Origin: Epiperipatus broadwayi
Lineage: Eukaryota; Onychophora; Udeonychophora; Euonychophora; Peripatidae
Length of the DNA: 64,000 nt
Direction of reading: 5' to 3'
NCBI GenBank assembly: GCA_028023455.1
Contig: JAQFVV010000208.1
Span: 248,001-312,000, forward strand
The notes under the pieces: generated by a model
What the model was told of the DNA's origin: nothing
Databases searched by the model: none
The model's input: the letters and a program-made list of their open reading frames with translations, nothing else
Made by a program: the position numbers and the translations under genes
Shown here: in pieces, positions 33,145-44,110 of the stretch
How the letters are laid out: each line of letters opens with the position of its first letter
Position numbering within the stretch: the first letter of the stretch is position 1

Positions 33145-34254
33145 ATGGCAACAATTCCTCGGGAAATTAGGGACAAGGCACAACGAGTCTGTGCTGAATA
33201 TATAGGAGGCGCCTGGACAACGATAAGTTCTGAAGACCTTGAACTTCAACAAATAACGAAAGGTATGTGCAATATGTCAATAAGATGTTCTTTACCTAAA
33301 GATGTCAAGCCAGAGGAAGATGAGCCGACTGAAGTGCTATTCAAACTTATTCTGAATAGATTTCAGCGTAGCACTTTTGCTATCATGACAGAAAATTTAA
33401 CAGTAGCCCTGTTAGCCCAACAAAAACTTGCCCCAAAACTTTATGGAGTTTTTGAAGACGGAAGAATTGAAGAGTTTGTTGCTTCAAGAACAATAAATCC
33501 CGATGAACTTCAAAATCTAGATATATATGAAGCTTTAGCAAGAAAAATTGCTCAGTTTCATTCTTTTAAGGCCCCTGTTAGTAAAAATCCTAGATCCCAA
33601 ACAAGTTGGTATGCAATGTTTCGAGAGGCTTTGAAAGATGTGCAAACAAACAAGATTTTTAGGGAAGGAAATGATCCAGAAACACAAGTGAAACTGGATG
33701 AACTGCTTGCTTTACCACTACAGGCAGAAATAGACTGGCAGAGAACTTATGTCCATCCTTCTAAATCTCCGATTGTCTTCAGTCACACCGACTTGCAGGT
33801 AAATAACATTTTGTTGAGAACAAATCCAAGTGGGGATTTGCTTCAGTTAGTAGATTTTGAATATAGCGGATACAATTATCGAGCTTATGATTTCGCGAGT
33901 GTATTTCTGGGTCACTGCTATCAATATGCTACTCCAGATCCCCCTTATTTTATCGCAGATTGGACAAAATTCCCATCTTTAGAAAGCCAAAAACATTTTA
34001 TCTCTGTCTACCTCACGGAGTTTCAGAAAATTACTGGGAAAACGTTCGATATTCTGTTTGAAATTGAAACAATTTTAAATGAAATTAAAATCTTTTATTT
34101 AGTACAACACTATACTTTTGGGCTTGGGGGAATTTTTCGATTTCGGGAAACCGAATTTCACATTGACTGGTTAGCCTATGCTAAAGAAAGATATAGAATG
34201 TACTTTAAGCATAAGAAGCAGTACTTTGGAATAGACACTAAAGTAAAATTATAA
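33145..34254 (+). CDS. Choline/ethanolamine kinase family protein, paralogue 2 (369 aa, intronless)
   Basis: Paralogue of the kinase at 11451, aligning end to end without gaps; I count 251 identical residues of 369 (68%). Expected role: cytosolic ATP-dependent phosphorylation of choline, ethanolamine or a related amino alcohol. Visible features: YIGGAW (19-24), ITKGMCN (37-43), VLFKL with K67, GRIEEF (106-111), catalytic VFSHTDLQVNN (211-221) with H214, D216, N221, and LVDFEYSGYNYRAYDF (235-250) with D237 and E239. Choline-pocket tryptophans are replaced by F325 and G328 (HYTFGLGGI). G247 of paralogue 1 is Ala here. A at -3 and G at +4 support this ATG. Substitutions cluster at 201-206, 281-290, 299-307 and the C-terminus, while motifs stay fixed, the pattern of two genes under purifying selection. 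Same strand as paralogue 1 but too distant for joint transcription. Confidence 0.92.
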   Translation: MATIPREIRDKAQRVCAEYIGGAWTTISSEDLELQQITKGMCNMSIRCSLPKDVKPEEDEPTEVLFKLILNRFQRSTFAIMTENLTVALLAQQKLAPKLYGVFEDGRIEEFVASRTINPDELQNLDIYEALARKIAQFHSFKAPVSKNPRSQTSWYAMFREALKDVQTNKIFREGNDPETQVKLDELLALPLQAEIDWQRTYVHPSKSPIVFSHTDLQVNNILLRTNPSGDLLQLVDFEYSGYNYRAYDFASVFLGHCYQYATPDPPYFIADWTKFPSLESQKHFISVYLTEFQKITGKTFDILFEIETILNEIKIFYLVQHYTFGLGGIFRFRETEFHIDWLAYAKERYRMYFKHKKQYFGIDTKVKL

Positions 34255-35229
34255 ATAATAATAATTAGCAAGAACTATATTTTTTTAAAAAATTATATAA
34301 CATCTTGCAAATTATAAAGATTAAATTGCTTGTTATAATTGTGTAATTATTTGTGTGAACCTAATTATATGTCGCAAAACTATACCATTATATGATTGTG
34401 ATTTATCTTATCTATTTATGCAAATCTATAGTGTACTAGTAAAATGGTAACTGATTTATTTTACAAGCTGCTTGCAGCGCCCTCACTAAATCAACACATG
34501 TGTTATATAGTAACATGGTTTAGCTATTCACCATAAAATTTAAAGATGCTAGCCTATCCAGATTATGAATAATGATATAAAATGTAGCATATCCTCTTCA
34601 ATGCTCTCCCTGCCAATATGATATTTTGCAAACTACTTAGAAACGTTCTTGCCACTCATGGTTCTACTGTCATAGATGTTTGAATCATTTCAAATGTTTC
34701 AGTGACAGTTTTGCCCTATTTAAATATGGATACATATTTGTATGAAATAAAATGTCAAATTTTATGTCATAACACATGATCTAAAAATGCTGACATCTTA
34801 AACTATTCATAGTGAATTGCCGGATTACGTTGCTACATAATACATGCAATCGTTTAGATAACAACTTGGAAAACAATATAGCGTCCTACAAAATTCAAAT
34901 AGTCGTATCTTGTTTACCTCACTACTTGTCGCAAATATGAGCACTATATAATTTACTTTTGTTTCACACATATATGCTTATAGAATGTGTCTGTATTTAT
35001 GTGTTTATACTATATATAGTTTGAATTTTTTTATAAAATGATGTTTTATGTTTATTTTTCAGCATATAATCTATGACTTTATCCATAAAGTAAGCCTGCA
35101 TAACATTAAATTTTACAATAACATGAGGAGAAATCAAATCTTCAAGTTGCTATAGACTATCTAAATAATATTTAACTATTGATATATTAATAATAAAGAA
35201 AAGTCATCAATTAGTCTCCATGGGAGCAT
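34255..35229. other. 3' flank of kinase gene 2 and unassigned sequence
   Basis: Candidate polyadenylation signals are ATTAAA at 34320-34325 and AATAAA at 34746-34751, both weak by context. No other gene seen. Confidence 0.35.
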
Positions 35230-35345
35230 GTTTCAAATTCACCACCTTGTTCAATTACAATAAGATGAAAGCAATTCCCACATCACCAAAAATAGTTGAG
35301 GTAAAAGAGGTATCTTGCCGAAACTGGCAATATTTCATCAATCTA
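35230..35345 (+). repeat. Possible SINE with PLE/hammerhead-like tail (family E)
   Basis: GTTTCAAATTCACC (35231) resembles a B box. About 55-65 nt later GAGGTAA-AAGAGGTATC-TTGCC-GAAACTGG follows (35297-35326), a stem-loop GGTAA/TTGCC directly before GAAAC. The layout copies family C, but the 5' core box reads TTGA without GA, so no hammerhead can be called. Confidence 0.3.
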
Positions 35346-36849
35346 GCAATGTATAAAAACATGCATAGTTAACGCTGTACAGATCTGATATCGATTCAAT
35401 TTATTATATTACTCATTAAAGCCTCTAATTTATTTTTTAACTTTCATAACTATCCAAAAATTTATAAAAAAAATTAAGCTTTATTAATGGAATGAAAGTT
35501 TTTCATAAATTGCTATTAATTCCAATAATATTGTGTAAAATCCTAATTTTAAAAATTGCTTTCAGAGTAGCTTCTACATTATTTTATTATATCTTTGTTC
35601 TAAAGATAAAAATGAACAATGTCCCTAAGAGTATGACTCAGTACCTTTGGTGAACAGCATCATATTATAATTGTTCTGTTTGCTTTTGTAGTCATGAGTG
35701 AAATTAATCAGAGATTTTTCCCTAGTAAACAGTATCTAGATATTTATAGATATTTATTGACCAGCTTATTCAAGAATAAATATCTGCATTGACTAAAGGA
35801 TTATGTATTTACTTGGGTAAAGATTTTTCTAAATAGCTTAACTATTAACAAATGATTATAAAAGAACTTATCCTTTAAATTTGTTGCAGTAGTCATAGAT
35901 CTGAGTAATTAATTGTGTAGTTCTATATTAATCGCTAATAAATCTCACTAATGACGTGGGTAAACATGAAGGTCATGATTTGGGTTGAATTTGCTGCTGA
36001 ATCTCCATTAACGTTTAGGAGGAACAAATCCATTTGGCTTTACTATTGATTCTAGAAAAGAAATTTGGTTTGAAACTTCCTAATATGAATTTCATTTTTA
36101 AGCCATAATTCTTTGATTATAGATTCTTCGTTGATCGTCCAAAAAGAGGATCTTGATTTCAGATGGTGAAATTATATCTTAAATTATTGCCAATTCCAAT
36201 TTAAGTAGCAGTTTTTTTATATATATTTTCTATCATCTGATATCTGATATAGAAATGTGTGAAAGAACAGAAGGCCACTATAAAGAAATAGATTTAAGTG
36301 TTTTAGTAATATTTATCAATGTAATATTTCATTAAATATTCAAAAGTTTAGTATGAGAACTTTATCCTCCAAATAGTGGCACAATATTCACTAGCAGAAT
36401 ATACTAAAATATTCCAAATAGTGCTAAAAAGCTTTCCAAAAGATTATTCCTAAAAATTAATTTTGAATTAATCTTATATAAATGAGGAAAATAAGTTAGA
36501 CCATGATCCAACTCCTAAATAACATCGGATAAGATTTTCCTTCAATCTATTATTCCAAAAGATTGTATTCAGAGCTAGAGAAATTTATCTTTTATTTAGA
36601 GGAAAAATTAAGCATATTGTCTTCATTGAATTAAAAATAAAATCCCAATATTTGAAAACGACTTTCGATGGCAACCTGAAAAAAAAAAATTCTGTTTTAC
36701 CGGCCTAAAATAATTTAGGATTCGATTAGCCCAGATTATAAACATGATGAGAAGATAACCAAATACCCATAGGCTTCTTCTATTGATATATATGCACATG
36801 CATCTATATTTTCATTAACAATGATTTCATTCATTATTGGTTTACCCTA
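35346..36849. other. Unassigned A+T-rich sequence
   Basis: No gene or defined repeat recognised. Confidence 0.5.
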
Positions 36850-38060
36850 GGATAAAGATCTCTCTAAATTTAATTCAATTTTTTTCAATCCATACATTCT
36901 TTTCTCTACCTCACTTTAATAAATTCCCTTACCTCATTCGTTTGGAATTTCTTTCTTTCTAGATATTTTCTAATCTCGTGGATTTAGTTAAAATATTCAA
37001 CAGCTATTGTTATCGCTTTAAGCCCAACTTTTATTTTACTTCTACATTTTTTCAAAAATATTGATAATACTTCTTTATTACTTTTTCGTGTATTTCACCT
37101 TTAATTCTTCTCTATTATTTTCAGCAATATATCTTTGTATTTAGTTCTGCGGTCTAAATTTTCAGAAGTGTCCTTTCGTTAAACTTTCAAGTCTCAGATT
37201 TGTACACTACATTTACTAAAAACTTTTTTACTAAAGATATGGGTATATTTTTTTTAACATTAATGTCATTGCGTCTTCCAAAAGTTAACCATTCAGTTTA
37301 CTTCTACAAGATTTTTACGTCTATGTTGATAATATAATCAATATATTTGTACTTGTTATTTTTTGGAATTCATTAATAATAATATTTGTTTTATTCTTTC
37401 TTGAAGCAAATAAGCAAACATTACTTTGATCTTTTTAGCTTTTATCTTAATTCTACTTTTTTTTATTTGATAGCTTTTATATTTCCAAAAGCTCTGAAAC
37501 GTTATTTGAAAAAGCAATCATATTATTCACAAAATCTAGATGACTTAAATAATCAGTTATTTACAATTTCATAATGTATCATTTATTCACAAAATACTTC
37601 CAGTAAAATAATAATAACAAGTTTTGGAGATACAAAATCACCTTATCATACTCTTAATAATAATTTTATCCTTTTAGTGGCTGCCACTAATCTAATCACT
37701 ATTGTTGGACTTTAATAAATATTTTTCTGAAATTGATATTCCAAGGTTTCTGAAAAGCTTGTAGAATTAAATATTATCATCTGTACATTCAATGTATAAT
37801 GGCCATTATTATACTTTTTGGCTCTTTTTCCAACTTCTTGCATTATTCAGTGATCAGTGACGTGATAAATAGCGTTATAGTCACTTTTAAATCAACTTTT
37901 TTGATTGGTTTGAATTTTCTATAGTTGCGTTGTGATGATCCTAGCTAACTTATTTTCTTCATTTGCGTTTATTGGTTTTAAACTCAGGACCGAAAGTCAA
38001 CAAATTCACCAAACTAGTAATGAGTTCTGATACTTGCTTCCTTTAAGGTCTTAAAGAGAA
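36850..38060 (-). mobile_element. RTE-like LINE, reverse transcriptase and 3' region (dead)
   Basis: Minus-strand translation gives, from high to low coordinates, LARIITTQL (near 37950), FKSDYNAIYHVTDH (37890), GDFVSPKL (37635; the RQGDxxSPKLF motif), and LSHLDFVNNMIAFSNNVSELL (37550; the LxxLxFADD catalytic motif with both Asp replaced). It then shows a degraded YxSETW block (37190) and an LNPRD segment (36990). Frames shift repeatedly. It is the only minus-strand RTE copy of the four. Confidence 0.65.
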
Positions 38061-38961
38061 ATTAGATCTCTCTTTCAGTTAATAGCAAAATTATTTTAAC
38101 GATAATGTATCATTATATTAACTATTATTAAAGAGATTTCATGGCTTACACTGCCAATTTTATTGAATGATTTATATAAGTTCTTGTATATAGGTCTGGT
38201 CTATTTAAGTTCATATAATAATTTCTTTACTTATGAAAGCGGTTCGGAATACTTTTTTTGTTAGTTTAACTAAAAAGAAAACCATGGAATCATTTTTATC
38301 TAAATATAACACACATACACCCCACACCAAAAAATAAATTACGTCTATTATAATTAATATTTTTTGTTATTATAGTAATGCTATCATATTCACCTGATCG
38401 GTCAAGATTGACTTTTGATCTTTATTCTCTACCTAATAGTACTTAAATGCCCATTGAGTGAACAATGCTGGATAGCCATCTAGGTTAACTGTGATCTAAT
38501 TACTTGAAAGAGTAAATACAAGCTTCTTGTGATTTGAAAGAATTTCAAATTTCATCTGGTCTGGTCGAAACTCAGTGTCGCGGGTATAACAAACGAAAGC
38601 TCTTATTGTTTCACGAATTAGAAAAATGGATATTACAGATTACAGAATAATGGAGTTATTACCAAGCAAGTGTTCAAGTGAAATTCGCATATATCATGGT
38701 GGCGGATGACATTGATGGTTATTATTCTGAATATATATGTATATATTAAAATCGGAATATCAAATTATGATAGAGTGATAAATAAATACAATAATGATTT
38801 TAACGTTCTATTTGATAAGTGAGTAATTTATAATTAATAATTTTTTATAAATATTAATATACATTCCCGATTTGATGACAAGCTTACAACAAACATTTAT
38901 AAAGTAAACGATTTATTATTAGTTAATATTTATAATATATTTTATTAATGCCCAATTATAT
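38061..38961. other. Unassigned A+T-rich sequence
   Basis: It may include the diverged 5' continuation of the RTE copy, but I cannot read it. Nothing else recognised. Confidence 0.4.
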
Positions 38962-39063
38962 TAATTAAAAGGAATTTGAACCTAGACTTTCAAGTTCCCT
39001 TCAGTCATCCACTCTATCATATACAATCGATGCACGTGACCACATACATGTGAAAAATATAAA

Positions 39064-39123
39064 TGATTTCTAATATAAGTATTTCCAACTGAGCCAGTAC
39101 TCATCAGTTGGTCCAGATCATCA
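39064..39123 (-). ncRNA. Hammerhead-like ribozyme B2 (partly decayed)
   Basis: The minus strand reads AUGAUCUGGACCAA-CUGAUGA-GUACUGGCUCAGUUG-GAAAU. Both core boxes are intact, but stem II has only about three pairs and stem I on the 3' side (UUAGAAAUCAU) is mismatched near the core. Confidence 0.4.
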
Positions 39124-39356
39124 TCTCCCTCGCATATATATAATCAGTGCTCGGTTTATATTAAGATAGGCAATCTACTAACTTTAATGGACAGGCTTCT
39201 ATCCTCTCAACTCTCCAACTCTTCAGCATTCCATCATCAGATTTTCAAAGATATGGATGAAGAGTTGGAGAGGATTGAAAAGCCTATCCGTTAAAGTTTG
39301 TAAATTTGATATCTCAATATAAACCGGGCGCTGATTATATATGTGTGTAGGAGATG

Positions 39357-39415
39357 ATGATCCAGTCCAACTGATGAGTTCTAGATCAGCATGAAATATG
39401 TATATTGGAGATCAT
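39357..39415 (+). ncRNA. Candidate hammerhead ribozyme B1
   Basis: Core boxes are CUGAUGA (39371-39377) and GAAAU (39393). Stem I is CCAA/UUGG, an asymmetric internal loop (CAGU/A), then AUGAUC/GAUCAU. Stem II is GUUCU/AGCAU with 4 of 5 pairs. Stem III is AUA/UAU with a 2-nt loop. The cleavage triplet would be AUA, allowed by the NUH rule but weak. The architecture (short stem III, split stem I) matches family A although the sequences differ. Confidence 0.5.
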
Positions 39416-39525
39416 TTATCTTTTTCATATGTAAGTGGCCATTTCTATCGGTTGTATAAGATAGAGTGGATGACTGGAAGAGGTTTGAAAGTCTGTGTTC
39501 AAATCCCTTTAAATTTAATTTAGCT

Positions 39526-41237
39526 TAAAGATATACAATACCTTGTATTTAAATATCAATGTGTAATTAATCAAATAAAATTGAAAAAAGTGTAAAAACA
39601 ATTAAAATTTTTATTTTATTTTTATGCAAATACATACCTATATGAAAGTTATGTATTAGTTGTTATTCTGAATTATTTAATATAGTAGACCATCTGGTGG
39701 AAACAAAAGTTAACAATTCTTTGATTTATTCCTGAATGTAAAAATTATATATAAATTGTAACAGACCATCTATACATGTGTGTATTCAAGCTGCCAAATT
39801 GCAATCAACCAGATCCCACACCACAAAAGAGGAAGACCACATGTTGCTACAGTCAGACCTAGGGTCTTCAGTATGATACAGGAAATGACATGATGAAGTA
39901 TCTAACCAAAGTTTTATCTAATTCAATAGACTAGCTCTGATTTACCTATCATATTAAGACACAATTTAGCCTGGTTCATCTATATCTCACCCCTCTTTCA
40001 GATCTCATTATGGTTCAGAGTTCAAACCCAGGGAGAAATTTGTCTTTAACCCTCTTCAGGAATGAAATTTCACTCAGGATGATAATTATCTAACCTCTAC
40101 ATAGGTTCCTATTGGCTTGTATCAATTAACCCTACTATTGAATCATTATATATTCATATGGAGAAAAGTGTGTGAATATATACCTGTGTAATCAAATAAA
40201 TAGAGAGATGGGTGTATGAATGATTTTTGATGAACTAGAGACCAAATGAATATTTAAATCAAAATAACAACTTTTATTGATAACAAGTAAAATTTAAAAT
40301 TCTTTAACAATAGTAACCAAAATATATAACTCTGTCTCGAGCATGCAAATCTACCATATTTTATTCAAATGTATTTACTATTCCATCCCTTCTCATGGTA
40401 GCATTACATACCTCAACATTTACTATTTATACGATAAATTAAATTCAATAAGATAAAAAAAATCATTAAATTAATGGTGAAGCTGGCTAATTAATTTATA
40501 GTTTTATGTGAATATATGTACTTAAATATATAATATCTTTGTTCTCAATTTCAAACATACATGTTTAATATTCCATCTTCTTGGGTCCCCCTAACTAAGT
40601 GATAGTAAAGAATCATTCATGACAAGGTTAATCATTCACACAAAATAATAACAATTATAATAGTTGCCAATCAACAGTCACTAAACAAATAATTCTGTCC
40701 TTTAAAAAGTGTCTGCAAATTAAAGTATATATATTGTATCCTCACTACTGGGAAAATATAATAATAATAAAACAGGACTAGCTCAGATAAATGGTTATGC
40801 TTATCTAAAATACATATAATCAATAATACAGATATCCTATGATACTGTCTACTATTAACTAGCTCTAACTAAATAAGAAATAATAATATGGTTCAGTTTT
40901 ATAAAAATTAAATAAATAAAATATTAATAAATCATGAGACAATGGAGTGAAGTACAAATAGTAAAGAATTACATTGAGCCAATATCCCACAGGATACAAC
41001 CTCAATAGCATAAGAATACTATCCCCCCTATTATTTCAAATAATAATAAATCCATAGCAATCTTCTAACTTTAAAATAATAATCAATTTAATATAATACT
41101 AATAAATAAGTCATAATCTCTTTATTAAAATAATATGACTATAATAATCTCAGGTTCTTTAAAATAATTCTAATCAATTTATAAACTTCTGTAGTCAAGT
41201 ATAATAAGGGATTTTGTATCACTCTCAACTACACTTA
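39526..41237. other. Unassigned; possible SINE fragment near 39975-40110
   Basis: GAGTTCAAACCCAGGGAG (40019) looks like a B box with its T-stem partner, but no A box or cloverleaf is clear upstream. Otherwise nothing recognised. Confidence 0.3.
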
Positions 41238-41253
41238 ACTAATAATAATAACA

Positions 41254-41294
<41 letters not shown>
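41238..41294. repeat. (AAT)n microsatellite
   Basis: About 57 bp of AAT repeats, interrupted once by ACAA. Confidence 0.95.
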
Positions 41295-41295
<1 letters not shown>

Positions 41296-43929
41296 CTTCA
41301 ATATATAATTATCGAACTTATCTACTTTTCCATGTTATAGTAATTATCAATAATAATAACAATAAGTAATATAATATAATCTTTTAGCTTTCATGTGGTA
41401 TCTTAAATAAAATGTAATATATCTGATGATCTGTGAATATGTGGCAACAAATAATACTATAATTCTATACAATAAATTATATAATTAATTTATGACCATA
41501 ATCATAGTGATCATGTAAAAATGAAAATCTCTTAAATAAATTATATCATGAAGCACTGTAATTTCTTAAGTAAATAATTATATTCATACTGTGCAAATAT
41601 TATGTTTGGTTTATATATCTGGAGATCATTTGTTTGTAGTATGAAGAATCAATGCAATAGACAGCTTTATAAAACAAGTCTAACAAAATTTTATTATAAA
41701 ACTTTTTAACAAAATTAACTATGTACACTATTTACAATTACATCTTGGGTAAATTACCTACTTCTTCATTTCAAAATAAAATAAATAATAAAATCTACGA
41801 GTACATAAGCCTTTACTCCGACTTATAACTTTTCATATTTCTTTACAATAATCAAAATAATATTAATAATAATTACATATACAATTATAGCTTAAAATAT
41901 ATTATCTACCAATTGACCTGTATTATAATGTTTTCCATAAGCATACACAAAATATGAAACATAAACTACTGAAGTAGCACTTATTTTCAATACATGTTCA
42001 TAGATTTTGTACTCAATTAATTAAACAACTTTTATTATGATAATGCTGACATTATCCCAAAAACAATATTCATCCTGGTTCGTTAATAAATAAGTGGACT
42101 TAAATAAAATAATATGATTAACATACTTTTTACACCTTGCTTGGCATTATTTTAGTAAAAATTCATATGTGTGTGTTTATGTGAGTTCTAAACATAAAAT
42201 AATATTTACAAAATATAAGTACTTGTTCTACTTATGTTGTTTCTCTGGAGGTATTATTTTTTCAAAAATATGCATTACATGTATAATTAGAATATTTAAA
42301 AATTATTCAAAAAGTCTCAAGATAGCTTTATTATCACTTTTTTTTAAAAGTTTTAATAAAATACAGAAATATTTATAATTCTTTATCCTTATAGTTTAAG
42401 TTTACTTTTAATCTCATTTGTATTTGATCTCAACATAAATCAAATCAAGAAAAACCTATATTATCCTCTTCCCAAAAATAATGATCCTACACCTCCCAAA
42501 ATTATTTATTATTCTCCTTCATAAATACAGTTCTGTATAAAGCAATAACTTTTGAAATTGCGATAGTGATTCGATGTGCAGGTATGAAGTGCTAACTAGA
42601 GTATTGACTCAATAGTATAAACATACAGAATAATCAACATGGCAACAGTGAACATAAAGAAAAGAGGCACAACTTATCTGTCTAATAATCTCCACTATAA
42701 AATAATGTCCAGGCTATTTATTCAGCTCCTTGGAACATTAAAATACTCAATATTAAGAAAGACACTGCCCATAGAAAATATACAAGTTACAGGGCTATAT
42801 TATCTGAACCTGCATAAACCACTAATATAATAAAATTACTTTCTATTTACCATAAATCCTACATATAAGCATCTCAATGGTTTCTTTTCATACTGCCAAG
42901 GTCACTACCACTTTAAAATTTCATAATAGATTTATCAATCTACATTGTAAATTATCAAAAACATTATACTAAAACAATACATAAGATTCACATATAAATT
43001 CAACAATCCAAAACTACTCAACAAGAAAAGATTATTTCACTTTTAAAATTCATCAATAAAAATACAAATGATTTTGTATCAATGTATAAAATCAATACTT
43101 TAAAACATTTAAAAATAATAGGGTTCCTTTACTAAAGAATCATATAAATTATATTCAGCGTTAAATCATATTACATTAGTAATATAAAAGAAAAGTATGA
43201 ATTTTTTTTAATCTAGCTCATATTTCTAAAGTAACATTAATAAGTTCTATGTGTATTTAATGCATGCACACATATGCACGTACATTCATATGAAAAAGAT
43301 AATACTATAAAATATTCCAAGCAATCTAAAAAAAAAGAAAAATAAATACATCATATAAAAATTAATATTTTATAAATTTTACCCACAGTGACAAATCAGT
43401 AGTTGATCACTTTTAGACATTTTATGGTTCACATTTCATAAAATATATTAAATAATATTAGTATTTACTCAGCAAACTATCATACTCAAAAAGATATTTA
43501 TAAAACTTTACAGAAAATTAAATATTTTTTACAATAATTATTATACTATGTTAGTAGACATTTTGTATGTAATTTTCCTACCTACAATAATAAAATATAA
43601 AAAAATAATAGTAGTAGTACATAAAATAATTAAAACATATTTATGTAAAAACTCCAATCTATTATAAAGTAAAGTTTTAAAAAAAATGTTCTTTCTTTCT
43701 TCTAATATTTTCATTATCAGTTCTTATACATGCTTTCTCCCAATAATATGTTGCTATGATAACCACTGTTTAACGCTTGAGAACAAAACACAGAGTTTTT
43801 TTCTAAGCATGGTGTATTCATAAATAATAACAAAAAAAATCAAGTCGACTCTTAAATCTGAAATTATTTAGAAAAATAATCATTAATCCTTTGATGAAAG
43901 TTCATAAAAATTATAGTCCATTGTCTATA
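41295..43929. other. Unassigned A+T-rich sequence
   Basis: No gene recognised. Open frames of 69 and 63 codons near 42169 and 42639 have no domain or codon bias to support them. Confidence 0.45.
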
Positions 43930-44110
43930 GTTTTCAGAATAATGATTATTAAATTGATATATCACTGGGAAGTTATAAAATAATTCTCCAGAGTTTTTCC
44001 CATTCCATAGGATCCTGTATTGGGCTTTCGATGCATCTGTCATGGCTATATGGATTCAAGCATATTCTTGCAGAAATTACACACTTTTGTTCCATTGAAA
44101 TTAGCATTTA
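43930..44110 (-). mobile_element. Possible LTR-retrotransposon RNase H remnant
   Basis: Minus-strand frames read TDASKAQYRILW and, in the same frame, NFPVIYQFNNHYSENYRQW and FHQRINDYF. This resembles the Ty3/gypsy RNase H start (TDAS ... PxxYxSxxLSExExNYxxxxKE ... FxxYL). No reverse transcriptase was found next to it, so the call is tentative. Confidence 0.25.

Larger units (their letters stand above)
38962..39525. mobile_element. Foldback of hammerhead repeat family B (best copy)
   Basis: Two family B units face each other around 39240. The left arm starts AAGGAATTTGAACCTAGAC (38969) and the right arm ends GTCTGTGTTCAAATCCCTTT (39510). Inner blocks such as CACTCTATCATATACAATCG/CGGTTGTATAAGATAGAGTG pair well. 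Each arm contains a hammerhead sequence (39064-39123 minus, 39357-39415 plus) and ends in a B-box-like GTTCAAATCC. No protein coding. No unambiguous TSD found. Confidence 0.7.

Noticed and set aside
41415-41450. CTGATGATCTGTGAATATG as a hammerhead core
   Set aside because: No GAAA box follows within range.
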